Positions 50,523 to 59,658 of a stretch of DNA of 64,000 nt are shown piece by piece. The stretch's first letter is position 1. The number at the start of each line of letters is the position of its first letter. The notes below the pieces were generated by a model that searched no databases, was not told where the DNA came from, and saw only the letters and a program-made list of their open reading frames with translations. The translations under genes were made by a program, and so were the position numbers. The DNA comes from Maricaulis maris_C (GTDB taxonomy: Bacteria; Pseudomonadota; Alphaproteobacteria; Caulobacterales; Maricaulaceae), in contig NZ_JAGDYT010000006.1 in NCBI RefSeq assembly GCF_049116555.1, positions 496,001-560,000 of the forward strand. The letters run 5' to 3'.

Positions 50523-50903
50523 ATGACACACGCCAATGCCGTCACCGCTTACTATGATGATCTCTGCCCGATCTGCCGGCACGAGATGGGTGCCTATGTG
50601 AACAAGGCGCCGGACCTGATCCGGTTGCACGACTGCAATGGCGAACTTCCTGCCGACATTGATCGCGACGCGGCCCTTGCCAGCTTGCATGTCCGCCTGC
50701 CCGACGGTCGGGTCGAGACCGGTTGGTCCGCTTTCCTGGCCATCTGGGAACGGATGCCGGAAGAGAGCCGCGGTCTGCGCTGGCTGGCAAGGCTGACCCG
50801 ACCCGCTCCGATCCGGATCGTACTGAACCAGATCTATCTCTGGCTCGCGCCGCTTCGGCCGCGCGACCGGTGCCGCGATGGGGTTTGCGAGCGCCCGAAC
50901 TAG
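50523..50903 (+). CDS. DCC1-like thiol-disulfide oxidoreductase (DUF393)
   Basis: A 126-residue protein with the DUF393 opening VTAYYDDLCPICRHEMGAY, in which CPIC is a thioredoxin-like redox site. The following RVETGWSAFLAIWERMP and RIVLNQIYLWLAPLRPRDR also belong to the family. It sits between two UrcA genes whose products carry paired Cys, so a link through disulfide chemistry is possible but unproven. It lacks a signal peptide. Confidence 0.82.
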   Translation: MTHANAVTAYYDDLCPICRHEMGAYVNKAPDLIRLHDCNGELPADIDRDAALASLHVRLPDGRVETGWSAFLAIWERMPEESRGLRWLARLTRPAPIRIVLNQIYLWLAPLRPRDRCRDGVCERPN

Positions 50904-51039
50904 GCCCATACAAATATGAATGAGCGCCAGACTCGGAACAGAGCTGCCATTCCGTAGGATAATCAGAAAAGCTTCTTAAGTAGGCCATCTGACGCCATGC
51001 AATATCGCATGATGTCTTGATCAAGCCCTGGAGCTTTCC

Positions 51040-51396
51040 ATGACCATCCTTGCAAAAACCCTCATCACCAGCCTCGCTCTGGCCGGGATCGCTGCGATCT
51101 GCCTCGGCTCATCCGCTCATGCCCAGCCCACAGCCAGTCCGGCATCGGCGGCCCGAGCCGACATTCCCTTCCAGCGTGAAGACCTGGTCGACCCTGCGCG
51201 GCTTGCCCACCTGCAGGACCAGATCGAGGCGGCCGCCACCCGCGTTTGCCGCGAAGACCTGCAGGGCGACCCGCTGCGATTATTGATGCTGCGCGCCTGC
51301 ATACGCGACGCGACTCGTCGCGCGATGGAGACGCTGGAACACCACCAGGGCAATGCCCAAACCCTCGCCCGCAGCGAGACGCGAAATCAGCGCTGA
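51040..51396 (+). CDS. UrcA family protein (second copy)
   Basis: A 118-residue exported protein with a signal peptide (ILAKTLITSLALAGIAAICL...SAHAQ) and the UrcA motif LVDPARLAHLQDQIEAAATR then VCREDLQ, with the second Cys in LRACIRDATRRAM. It is diverged from the 50097 copy. The promoter region upstream (50904-51039) is relatively A+T-rich. Confidence 0.83.
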   Translation: MTILAKTLITSLALAGIAAICLGSSAHAQPTASPASAARADIPFQREDLVDPARLAHLQDQIEAAATRVCREDLQGDPLRLLMLRACIRDATRRAMETLEHHQGNAQTLARSETRNQR

Positions 51397-51474
51397 CCCG
51401 GATCGCCGGCGGCGCCCCCTCTAGGCGGGGGCGTCGCTATTGCACGGCTTGCCCGGGCGGGCTAGGTGCGGACC

Positions 51475-52842
51475 ATGTCTATTCCGTCCCTGACCCGGCT
51501 CGACGTCATCAAGCGGGCCTGGCCGCTGGTCTTCGCCAATGCGGCCGTGCCGCTCGCCGGCGTCGCCGATACCTTCGTGCTCGGCCTGTCTGGCGACAAG
51601 GCGGATCTGGGCGGCGTCGCCCTGGGCGGCGCGCTCTTCTCGGTCTTCTATTGGAGCTTCTACTTTCTGCGCATGGGCACAACCGGACTGACTGCCCAGG
51701 CAGACGGCGCGGGCGACCTCGCGGAGACCCAGCGCATATTGCTGCGCGCGCTCGCCATTGCCGGGACCCTCGGCCTCCTCGTCCTCCTGTTGCGCGACCT
51801 CATCGCCCTGGCCGGTTTTGCCATCCTGCAGGGTGAGGCCCGTGTTGAAGACAAGGGCGCCGACTATCTGCTCGCCCGTGCCTGGGGCACACCGGCCGCG
51901 CTTGCCTGCTTTGCCCTGTCAGGCTGGCTTATTGGCCTGGGGCGCAATGCCTCGACCCTGGCGATCTACGTCGCCTTCAGCGTCATCAATATCGCTCTCG
52001 ACCTCTGGTTCGTGCTGGGTCTCGGCTACGGACCGGGCGGCGTCGGCGCCGCGACAGCAATCGCCGAATGGGTCGCCCTCGTGATCGGCCTGGGCTTCAT
52101 GGCCTTCGTCCTGAGAGGCCAGTCCGGCTGGGCTCAAGGCGTTCTGGACCGGGTCAAACTGCTCGACCCTGCGGCCATTCGCGAGCTCTTCCAGGTCAAT
52201 GTGAACCTGATGATCCGGACCTGGTCACTGGTCATCGGCTTTACCTGGTTTGCCAATGCCGGCGCGCGGCAGGGAACGGCGGCACTGGCCGGCAATCACG
52301 TGCTCTTGCAGGTGATCTCGGTCTGGGCTTTCGTGCTCGATGCCTTCGCTTTTGTTGCCGAGACCGAGGCCGGCCGCGCTTACGGGCGGCGATCCGTGCG
52401 CGATCTGCGGCGCTCGGTCCAGCTGACCGGCGAACCGATGCTGATCGCTGGCGGGATTTTCGCGATTGCGACATGGCTGTTCGGCGAAGCCGCGCTGACG
52501 GCCCTGATCGAGGACCCCGAGGCACGCGCTGCGGCGATCACCTATTTGCCCTGGTGCGCTGTCGTGCCCTTCCTGGGAGCACCGGCCTGGCTGATGGACG
52601 GCATCTTCATCGGTACGACCAGCGGCAAGATATTGCGCAATGCCGGCATCGCGGCAGTTGTGGTCTATCTGATCGCGGATGCCATGCTGGCACCCGCATT
52701 CGGCAATCACGGTGTCTGGGCAGCGTTCCTGGTCTTCTACCTGGCCCGCGCCGGCGCTCTCATGAGCGCCTATCCGGCCCTGGAGCGCCGACTTCACTCG
52801 GCGCCGACAGCCTCGGAAATCGACACGAAACCGTCGGCCTGA
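51475..52842 (+). CDS. MATE family efflux transporter (DinF-like)
   Basis: A 455-residue multidrug/toxin extrusion antiporter with twelve predicted helices in two MATE repeats. It begins SIPSLTRLDVIKRAWPLVFA and NAAVPLAGVADTFVLGLSGD, and has the second-half signature NHVLLQVISVWAFVLDAFAF. DinF-type members of this group export drugs or bile-salt-like compounds using H+ or Na+. I use the ATG at 51475 rather than a GTG three codons upstream. The 3' end overlaps the convergent pyrD by 49 bases. Confidence 0.9.
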   Translation: MSIPSLTRLDVIKRAWPLVFANAAVPLAGVADTFVLGLSGDKADLGGVALGGALFSVFYWSFYFLRMGTTGLTAQADGAGDLAETQRILLRALAIAGTLGLLVLLLRDLIALAGFAILQGEARVEDKGADYLLARAWGTPAALACFALSGWLIGLGRNASTLAIYVAFSVINIALDLWFVLGLGYGPGGVGAATAIAEWVALVIGLGFMAFVLRGQSGWAQGVLDRVKLLDPAAIRELFQVNVNLMIRTWSLVIGFTWFANAGARQGTAALAGNHVLLQVISVWAFVLDAFAFVAETEAGRAYGRRSVRDLRRSVQLTGEPMLIAGGIFAIATWLFGEAALTALIEDPEARAAAITYLPWCAVVPFLGAPAWLMDGIFIGTTSGKILRNAGIAAVVVYLIADAMLAPAFGNHGVWAAFLVFYLARAGALMSAYPALERRLHSAPTASEIDTKPSA

Positions 52843-53825
52843 AGCCGCTCAACCAGCCCGATCTTGATGCGCTGGATCAGGCCAGGCCCCTCATAGATCA
52901 GACCCGTATAAAGCTGGATCGCATTGGCCCCCGCGCGGATCTTGGCGTAGGCGGTCTCGGCGCAGGACACGCCGCCAACCCCGATAATGGCCATGTCCGG
53001 TCCGGCGGCCTTGCGGAAAACCCGCACCAGCTCGGTCGAACGCGCAAAGACCGGGGGGCCCGACAGGCCGCCCCCCTCCCCCATCTTGTCGCTGATCAGG
53101 CTTTCCGGTCGCGTGATCGTGGTGTTGGCGATAATGATGCCGTCCAGTCCGTGACGCCGGATGGCCTCAACCATGACCTCCGCCTCGCTGTCCGCGATAT
53201 CCGGCGCGATCTTGAGGAAGACAGGCGCCTTCGCCCCGACAGCGGCAACGGCCGCGAGCAAGTCGTCGAGAGCACCCGATGATTGCAGGGTGCGCAGGCC
53301 TGGCGTGTTGGGCGAGGAGATATTGACGGTGAAGAATTGCGCGAAATCCTGCAGCTCACGCAGACAGGCGACATAATCCGCGACCCGGTCCTCACTATCC
53401 AGATTGGCACCCAGATTGACACCGACCACGCCCTTGCGGCCGGAACGGCGGGCGAGTCGCGCCTTGAACAGGTCGAGCCCCTGATTGGGAAAGCCCATGC
53501 GATTGATCACCGCGCGATCTTCCTCGAGCCGGAAAATGCGCGGCTTGGGCTTGCCATCCTGTGCGCGTGGCGTCACCGCACCGCATTCGACAAATCCGAA
53601 ACCGGCAGCCAGGAGGGCGTCAGGGGTTTCAGCATTCTTGTCGAAGCCGGCAGCGAGCCCGACCGGATTGGGCAGGTCGAGACCGGCCAGTCGGGTGTGC
53701 AGGATGTCCGGATCGCGGCTGAACTGGCGCGGCCCCAGGCCAAGCTTGAGCCCCTGGATGCCCAGTCGATGCGCGGTTTCCGGGTCGAAACCATGCAGAA
53801 GGCGCGTGGCCAGATCATGGATCAT
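52794..53825 (-). CDS. pyrD: Dihydroorotate dehydrogenase (quinone), class 2
   Basis: Oxidises dihydroorotate to orotate in pyrimidine synthesis, passing electrons to the quinone pool at the inner membrane. The 343-residue protein starts MIHDLATRLLHGFDPETAHR, the amphipathic membrane-binding helices of class 2. It shows NPVGLAAGFDKNAETPDALL, GVNLGANLDS, the catalytic base Ser in FTVNISSPNTPGLRTLQ, IANTTITRPESL and VGGVSCAETAYAKIRAGANA. The ATG at 53825 overlaps the stop of the DUF952 gene upstream. Confidence 0.95.
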   Translation of the reverse strand: MIHDLATRLLHGFDPETAHRLGIQGLKLGLGPRQFSRDPDILHTRLAGLDLPNPVGLAAGFDKNAETPDALLAAGFGFVECGAVTPRAQDGKPKPRIFRLEEDRAVINRMGFPNQGLDLFKARLARRSGRKGVVGVNLGANLDSEDRVADYVACLRELQDFAQFFTVNISSPNTPGLRTLQSSGALDDLLAAVAAVGAKAPVFLKIAPDIADSEAEVMVEAIRRHGLDGIIIANTTITRPESLISDKMGEGGGLSGPPVFARSTELVRVFRKAAGPDMAIIGVGGVSCAETAYAKIRAGANAIQLYTGLIYEGPGLIQRIKIGLVERLQADGFVSISEAVGAE

Positions 53826-54181
53826 GAGCGGCTCTCCAGCTCGGAAGGCAGGATCCAATCCCCCTCCTCATTGCGGCGGACATGGCGCAGACCGCGCACG
53901 GCGCTGGCCGGGATCTCGCCATAGACATGCGGAAACAGCGCTCCGCCACGTGACTTTTCCCACTTCACCGTCTCGCCGAGGGCGGTGAGGTCGATCTCCA
54001 CCAGCAGCAGACGCTCATGGTCATTATAGTGCTTGATCAACGTGCCTTCGACCTGGTCGGCCGCGGACAGATGGATAAAGCCATCGGCGACATCATGCGG
54101 GTCACCGGTGAAGCGGCCGTCGGCCATCACCTGTGACCAGCGATCCGGCGTGGCGAGGCGGAATGCGGTTTTCGTGGTCAT
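53822..54181 (-). CDS. DUF952 family protein
   Basis: A 119-residue protein with the DUF952 pattern: GDPHDVADGFIHLSAADQVE at about residues 26-45, LLLVEIDLTALGETVKWEKS, and LFPHVYGEIPASAVRGLRHV. The conserved GFIHLS and FPH histidines suggest an ADP-ribosyltransferase/phosphotransferase-like fold; the function is not established. Its stop overlaps the pyrD start, a gene pair common in alphaproteobacteria. Confidence 0.85.
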   Translation of the reverse strand: MTTKTAFRLATPDRWSQVMADGRFTGDPHDVADGFIHLSAADQVEGTLIKHYNDHERLLLVEIDLTALGETVKWEKSRGGALFPHVYGEIPASAVRGLRHVRRNEEGDWILPSELESRS

Positions 54182-54261
54182 GGTGAGGGCCTAGCGCTCG
54201 GCGCGGATTCGGGCAAGCGCGACTCGCGTATGGGACAATTTTCCTATAGCCTTCTGGCCTC

Positions 54262-54888
54262 ATGCTGACCCATGACGATATCTGGCGCGGGATTGATCGC
54301 CTGGCCCGGCATGCCCAGACAAGCCCGTCCGGACTCGCCCGACGGGCCGGTCTGGACTCGACCACATTCAACCCGTCCAAACGCGTCTCAGCCGACGGCA
54401 AGAAACCACGCTGGCCGTCGACCGAGAGCATTGCCAAGGCACTCGCCGCAGCCCATCTGGATTTCGATGATTTCGCCGGTCTGATATCCGGAAAACCCAC
54501 TGTTGGCGCACTGCCCTCTCGTGGCCTCGCCGATGGTGACGCCGGGTCTCCCTTTGATGCGGCCGGCCTGCCGGCAGGACCCGACTGGGACGCCATTCCA
54601 TTTCCCGGACTGACACCAGACGAGGCCTTTGCCCTGACCGTCGAGGATGACCGCATGCTGCCGGTTTACCGGCGCGGCGATCGCCTGGTTGTTTCGAACA
54701 GCGCCCCGACGCGTGTCGGTGACCGGGTTGTGGTGCAACGCCGCGACGGGACCCGCTCGGCCTGGACCTTGTCGGAGAAGCTGGTCCAGTCCGTGCGCCT
54801 GACTCCCCTTGATCCAATGGCGGCCAGCCTCACCCTGCCGCTGTCGCAGATCGCCTGGTTGTCTCGAATTGTCTGGGTCAGTCAGTAG
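54262..54888 (+). CDS. S24/LexA-like regulator lacking catalytic Ser and Lys
   Basis: A 208-residue protein. The N-terminal HTH is well conserved (DDIWRGIDRLARHAQTSPSG, LARRAGLDSTTFNPSKR, WPSTESIAKALAAAHLDFDD). The C-terminal domain is S24-like (ALTVEDDRMLPVYRRGDRLV, GDRVVVQRRDGT). In active S24 proteins the first segment carries the nucleophile as GDSM; here it is DDRM (Arg131). The general-base Lys of the later AK-x-L segment appears as Trp168. It is therefore likely a non-cleavable transcription factor. Divergent from DUF952 with an 80-base gap. Confidence 0.8.
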   Translation: MLTHDDIWRGIDRLARHAQTSPSGLARRAGLDSTTFNPSKRVSADGKKPRWPSTESIAKALAAAHLDFDDFAGLISGKPTVGALPSRGLADGDAGSPFDAAGLPAGPDWDAIPFPGLTPDEAFALTVEDDRMLPVYRRGDRLVVSNSAPTRVGDRVVVQRRDGTRSAWTLSEKLVQSVRLTPLDPMAASLTLPLSQIAWLSRIVWVSQ

Positions 54889-54894
54889 ACAGTT

Positions 54895-55662
54895 TCAGCG
54901 TTCAAGCCGGGCATCCGCCCAGGCCGCCGCCACACGGCGGTCATCGAGCCGCGGTGCAAACTCATCCAGCTCGCCCAGGATAGCAGCGTCGAAAGCATCC
55001 CGGGCCGGCAATTGCCGCGCACTGTCCACCAACTCCCGAATGCGACCCGAATAGGCCGGCTCGTCGAGTGCCGCGAGCCCCAGGGCGAGGAAATAGCGCG
55101 GCGCCGGGCTGTCCGGGTCAAGCGCTATCGCCTGGGAATAATAGCCCATGCCGGCCTCGACCGAGGCATCGAGCGCCCGCAGACCCCGGGTCCCGCCACG
55201 CCGGGCGACTTCCAGATGCCACGCCCCCAACATGCCCAATGCCCAGGCATTGTCCGGCTGGCTCGAGACCACTTCTTCCAGGAGGTTGCGTCCCCGCTGG
55301 GGCAAGCGTGTCAGATAGGCCCGCCACCCGCTCATATATCGGCCTCGAAAACCAAGCGCGCTGGCCAGGCGCAGCCGGGCCTCGACATGGTCTTCATCTA
55401 GGCGCAAGGCATATTCCGCCAGATCGATCGCTCGCTCGGCCAGCGCTTCGCGACCCGCACCGACATCCTCGACCATCAATCTTGCCACCAGCGCCCCGGC
55501 CGCGAAGGCATAGCCGTCCGCTGTCTCCAGCTGCTGAGCCTCATAGGCGGCCAATTCCCAGGCGCCCTGCTCATAAGCCGCTTCCGCATCCGCCTGGTCG
55601 GCGTGCGCTGCGGTCGTGGCAATCGGGACGAGCAATAGAGAGGCGAGAAGAAAGCGGATCAT
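54895..55662 (-). CDS. Exported TPR-containing protein
   Basis: A 255-residue protein with a signal peptide (MIRFLLASLLLVPIATTAAHA), then helical repeats of TPR type (DAEAAYEQGAWELAAYEAQQ; AEYALRLDEDHVEARLRLAS; GYYSQAIALDPDSPAPRYFL). It is probably a periplasmic scaffold. It converges with the S24-like gene, six bases between stops. No specific family recognised. Confidence 0.72.
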   Translation of the reverse strand: MIRFLLASLLLVPIATTAAHADQADAEAAYEQGAWELAAYEAQQLETADGYAFAAGALVARLMVEDVGAGREALAERAIDLAEYALRLDEDHVEARLRLASALGFRGRYMSGWRAYLTRLPQRGRNLLEEVVSSQPDNAWALGMLGAWHLEVARRGGTRGLRALDASVEAGMGYYSQAIALDPDSPAPRYFLALGLAALDEPAYSGRIRELVDSARQLPARDAFDAAILGELDEFAPRLDDRRVAAAWADARLER

Positions 55663-55759
55663 GCCATCACGTTAGTGCAGGTCAGGCGCGAGGAAAACTG
55701 GTAAGCGCGACCATTCGCGCTCTGGCCCCGAAACCGGATCGGGCTAGGGTAGGCAGTCT

Positions 55760-57145
55760 ATGGAAGACCTTGCCCCCACTGCCTTCACCCCACCCAAGCC
55801 GCCCTACGCCACCTACAGCGGCGTCGGCAAGCTCGAACTGTCTGATTACTGGACCTATTTCCGGGCGATGCAGCGAAACCCGCTGGAGATATGGGGCGAG
55901 CATCATTTTTCTATCCGTCTCGCCCCGTTCAGCTTTCTGGGTCGTTCCAGCCTGATCGTCAGCGACCCTGCGGCGATCCATCACTGTTTCGTCTCCAATG
56001 CCGGCAATTACGTCATGAACCCTCTGCGCCAGGCGGTATTGCGCCCCTTTCTGCGCGACGGCCTGCTGACGGCGGAGGGCGATGTCTGGAAAACGGCCCG
56101 CAAGGCGGTTTCCCCGGTCTTCACACCGCGCAAGGTCAATGGGTTCGCGCCCCAGATCCGGGCAGTATGTGACATCACCATGGACGGGCTCGCCGCGCGA
56201 GACGGCGACACGATCAGCGTCTCCGACCTGATGGTCGAGCTGACACTGGACGTGCTGATGGAGACGCTCTTCTCCGGCGATGAGGCCCTGGACAAGGCCC
56301 GCTTCACGCGTGGCATCTGTGAATTGCTGGAAATCTCCGGCCTGCCGCACCCGTTCGACCTGATGCACCTGCCCGGCTGGCTGCCGCGGATCGGTCAGGG
56401 CCGGTCGCGCATGGTGATCAAGGATTTGCGCAATCAGGTCGGAGCCGTCGCGGCGGCCCGCCGCATGGCCCCCTCACCAGACCAAAGCGGACGCAGCGCC
56501 GACTTCCTCGACCTGCTCCTGGGCGCCGGTCTCGACGACACAGCCGTCATCGACAATCTTCTGACTTTCCTCGCCGCGGGCCATGAAACCACGGCGCGCT
56601 CCCTGGCCTGGACGCTCTATCTGCTGTCGCGCGACCCGGCCTCTCTGGCGCGGCTGGAGGCGGAAGTCGACGCGGCCCCGCTCGACACTACCGAACCGGC
56701 GGACTGGTCACGCCACCTGCCCTTCACCGAAGCCGTTTTGAAAGAAAGCCTGCGCCTCTATCCGTCGGCCCCCATGCTGGCAAGGACCTCGAAGGAGTGG
56801 GATCTGGTTACCGGCCTGCCGGTTCCTGCCGGGACCGACGTCCTGGTCTCGACCTGGCTCCTACATCGCCAGCGCGACATCTGGAATCAGCCTGACGCCT
56901 TTGTTCCGGACCGCTTCCTGGGTGAGGCTGCGAGCACCATCCCGCGGGACGCCTACCTTCCATTCGGGCTTGGACCGCGCGTGTGTATCGGTGCGCGCTT
57001 TGCGATGATGGAGATGGTGATCGTCATGGCCAGTCTGGCCCGGCGCCTGCGCCTGGACTTCGCCGGCGAACGCGACCCCGTCCCGGTCATGCGCATCACG
57101 CTGCAACCGGATACCGACATGCCGATGACGATCCGTCGACGCTAG
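55760..57145 (+). CDS. Cytochrome P450
   Basis: A 461-residue soluble P450 monooxygenase. The I-helix oxygen-binding motif is FLAAGHETTARSLAWTLYLL, the K-helix ExxR is in FTEAVLKESLRLYPSAP, and the heme ligand is Cys409 in LPFGLGPRVCIGARFAMMEM. Its pattern (long, AGHETT) is nearer to fatty-acid/alkane-type or CYP4-like enzymes than to camphor P450s. A redox partner is not adjacent. The stop overlaps that of the convergent TonB-dependent receptor. Confidence 0.94.
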   Translation: MEDLAPTAFTPPKPPYATYSGVGKLELSDYWTYFRAMQRNPLEIWGEHHFSIRLAPFSFLGRSSLIVSDPAAIHHCFVSNAGNYVMNPLRQAVLRPFLRDGLLTAEGDVWKTARKAVSPVFTPRKVNGFAPQIRAVCDITMDGLAARDGDTISVSDLMVELTLDVLMETLFSGDEALDKARFTRGICELLEISGLPHPFDLMHLPGWLPRIGQGRSRMVIKDLRNQVGAVAAARRMAPSPDQSGRSADFLDLLLGAGLDDTAVIDNLLTFLAAGHETTARSLAWTLYLLSRDPASLARLEAEVDAAPLDTTEPADWSRHLPFTEAVLKESLRLYPSAPMLARTSKEWDLVTGLPVPAGTDVLVSTWLLHRQRDIWNQPDAFVPDRFLGEAASTIPRDAYLPFGLGPRVCIGARFAMMEMVIVMASLARRLRLDFAGERDPVPVMRITLQPDTDMPMTIRRR

Positions 57146-59304
57146 CGCTGGAAACGCAGCCGGACATTGAAGGACGGTACATTGTCAGAGCTGCGCGAAA
57201 GCTGGTCGCGGAACACACCCTGTGGCGTGTCGACCCGGCTGGTCCCCGATCGGTCCCGTCCCGACCGCAATGACAGGCGGATGAAGGTCGACGGCCGCGC
57301 CTCCCATTCCGACCACAGATTGACATAGACGCCCTCGGAGCGCTCCAGCGTGTTCACCAGCACCGGACCGACACCGGGCCGCCGCACGCCATCAAAGACA
57401 TAGATCACATCCGTGCGGGCTTCCTGCCAGCGCGTGGCGAGACCGGTGCGCCATAGTGGCGAATGCCGCCACTCGCCATCCAGATTCACATTCAGACCGT
57501 TATCTTCCTTGCGGATTTCCGTGAGCCAGAAATGCATTGCGGGCGCACGGTCTTCGAGCCGGGCCGAGAGGACATAGCGGCCATCAGCCCACTCCTTGCG
57601 CAGGCCGATCCGGTAGTAATAATCGCGGTGCCCTGACGTCGTCCGGGAAAAGCCCTGCAGCTGGTCGACGCGATCCGACCAACGATGTGTCGCTTGCCCA
57701 TCAAGGCTCAGCCCCACAAATCCGAAGCGGTCCAGCTCGAGTTCGAAGTCAGCCGTGAGGCGGGTCACGGTTTCGGCGCTGATATTGGCGGGCCTCACTT
57801 CACCATCGGTGTCCAATATGCTCGAGACAGGATTGTCCGACCGCACTGTCTCGCCCTCGATCCGGACAAGGTCGCGCTCACCGAAGCGTCGCTCGAGTGT
57901 GATCTGGTGAACCCAATCGCGCGGCGGTTCCAGCGTGGAGGCGCCCGCAGTGCTGAGCGCATTGTCGAGATCCGTTGACGCCAGGAAGAGACCAAGGTCG
58001 AGCTGACCGACACGTCGCTCCGTGCTCAGCCGCAAGGTCCAGTCGTCGGGCAATGCCCAATTGAGATCGGCACGCGGGGCCAAATCGGTCAGGCTGAGAG
58101 AGGCACCGCCCTCATTCGAACTGTCGAGCGAGAATTGCTCGACGCGGCCACCGACGGTCGCAGACACACGTGAATTGGGGGTCCAGGTCGCGGAAGCGAG
58201 AATGGCAGAACGGGTTTCCTCGACCTCGGCATCATCACCGTCGACGCTCTGCACCACCCCGTCGATGGAGGCAGAAGACGAGCCTTCGAGCGTGTTGCTG
58301 GCCCAGGTCAGACCGGTTTCGACGGCCAGCGTGTCCATCGGCCGCCACCGCATGTCGGCCCGCGCCGCGGTCTCGCCGGTCTCGCGACTGGACGCGGATT
58401 CGCTGACAGTCCCGCCAGAGATCAGGCTGTCCCTGGACGTCGCCTCGCCCTGACGCTGGGTTACCAGTCCGATCAGGTCGATACGGTCGGTGAAAGCATG
58501 CCGCCAACGCGCGGAGCCGAAGCGCTCGAGCGTCTCGTCGCGTCCGTCCTCGATGGCCCCGACTTCCGCGGCTGAGGCCGGGGTCGGACGGCTGAAGTCA
58601 TCATTGCGCTCACTGGACAGCGTCAGCTCGAGATCATTGTTCGCATTCACCGCCAGCCGGGCGAGTGCCTGCCAGTCGCGGCGGGTCCGGCCTTCCAGTT
58701 CATCGACCGAGGCCCGCGCAAAGGGCGAATCCGCTGTGGAACTACGGATTGCGGCATAGTCCGTGAGGGTCTCGTCATAGAGGTCGATCCGGGCTTCCAG
58801 CTCCAGAGGCCCACTCGACCAGCCCGTGGTCAGCTCACCCTGATATTCTTCGCCGCCATCTTCACGCGGTTCGATCTCGATGCGACCATCAATCCGGGCC
58901 GCACTGGTCGAGCGGGTGACAATGTTGAGCAGCAGCGGGTAGCCCTGCATGTCGACATCCCGGGCGCCGGGCTCGATCAGCTCGAGGCGGATGACGTCTT
59001 CAACGCGGATCGCCCGAATGCGCCCCTCCAGCGAGCCGCTGCCGCGCGGCGGACGGCGGCCATTGATCAGCGCATTGCCCTGGGCGCCTGACAAGCCGCG
59101 AACATCGTCACCGCCATCGAGGCCAAAGCCCGGCAATTGGCGGACAAGATCCAGGGCTGTCCGTGGCAGGAATTCTGCAAAAGTGGCCGGTGTATAGACC
59201 TCGACGCCGGGCTCGGCGTCACTCGCCTGAGCCTCGACCGAGACCAGGCTTGCGAGCCAAAGCCCTGTAGCCACAGCCAGAATTTGCGCAACCTTGGTGG
59301 TCAA
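57142..59304 (-). CDS. TonB-dependent receptor-like outer-membrane protein
   Basis: A 720-residue protein with a signal peptide, then a plug domain (LDLVRQLPGFGLDGGDDVRG, GNALINGRRPPRGSGSLEGR, VIRLELIEPGARDVDMQGYP) and a beta-barrel of alternating strands ending in an aromatic-type terminal strand FNVRLRFQR. It is a typical plug-and-barrel layout. There is no obvious TonB box, and the usual N-terminal carboxypeptidase-like domain is lacking. The ligand is unknown. Confidence 0.85.
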   Translation of the reverse strand: MTTKVAQILAVATGLWLASLVSVEAQASDAEPGVEVYTPATFAEFLPRTALDLVRQLPGFGLDGGDDVRGLSGAQGNALINGRRPPRGSGSLEGRIRAIRVEDVIRLELIEPGARDVDMQGYPLLLNIVTRSTSAARIDGRIEIEPREDGGEEYQGELTTGWSSGPLELEARIDLYDETLTDYAAIRSSTADSPFARASVDELEGRTRRDWQALARLAVNANNDLELTLSSERNDDFSRPTPASAAEVGAIEDGRDETLERFGSARWRHAFTDRIDLIGLVTQRQGEATSRDSLISGGTVSESASSRETGETAARADMRWRPMDTLAVETGLTWASNTLEGSSSASIDGVVQSVDGDDAEVEETRSAILASATWTPNSRVSATVGGRVEQFSLDSSNEGGASLSLTDLAPRADLNWALPDDWTLRLSTERRVGQLDLGLFLASTDLDNALSTAGASTLEPPRDWVHQITLERRFGERDLVRIEGETVRSDNPVSSILDTDGEVRPANISAETVTRLTADFELELDRFGFVGLSLDGQATHRWSDRVDQLQGFSRTTSGHRDYYYRIGLRKEWADGRYVLSARLEDRAPAMHFWLTEIRKEDNGLNVNLDGEWRHSPLWRTGLATRWQEARTDVIYVFDGVRRPGVGPVLVNTLERSEGVYVNLWSEWEARPSTFIRLSLRSGRDRSGTSRVDTPQGVFRDQLSRSSDNVPSFNVRLRFQR

Positions 59305-59437
59305 TTCATGCCCCTGCCAAACCGTTCGGCGCCAAGATCAGCGCATTTGGTTAGGGAATTGCGATGAATGGACCAAAAATCCAGTGTGAATTGCAATCTT
59401 TTGCAGCGTCTTATTGCCTGCCAAAACCAGGTGCACG

Positions 59438-59656
59438 CTAGGCATCAGGATACTGGAACACCGCGTCGAGACCGACCCTGAACACCCGAGCGATCTTGAA
59501 GGCGACTTCCAGCGAGGGTGAGTATTTGCCCTGTTCGATGGCGATGATGGTCTGCCGGGTCACGCCGATCTGCCGGGCCAGCTCGGCCTGGGTCATCTCG
59601 CCAGCATGAAAGCGCAGAGTGCGGATCTCGTTCGTGATGGGGGTGGATTTGGCCAT
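59438..59656 (-). CDS. Small XRE-type transcriptional regulator
   Basis: A 72-residue Cro/C1-type HTH protein with almost nothing beyond the DNA-binding domain: ITNEIRTLRFHAGEMTQAEL, ARQIGVTRQTIIAIEQGKYS, PSLEVAFKIARVFRVGLDAV. The start ATG at 59656 has GGGAG upstream inside the preceding gene, three bases past its stop. It belongs with two membrane-protein genes in one operon. It probably represses that operon through the paired palindromes at 60548 and 60595. Confidence 0.88.
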   Translation of the reverse strand: MAKSTPITNEIRTLRFHAGEMTQAELARQIGVTRQTIIAIEQGKYSPSLEVAFKIARVFRVGLDAVFQYPDA

Positions 59657-59658
59657 GA

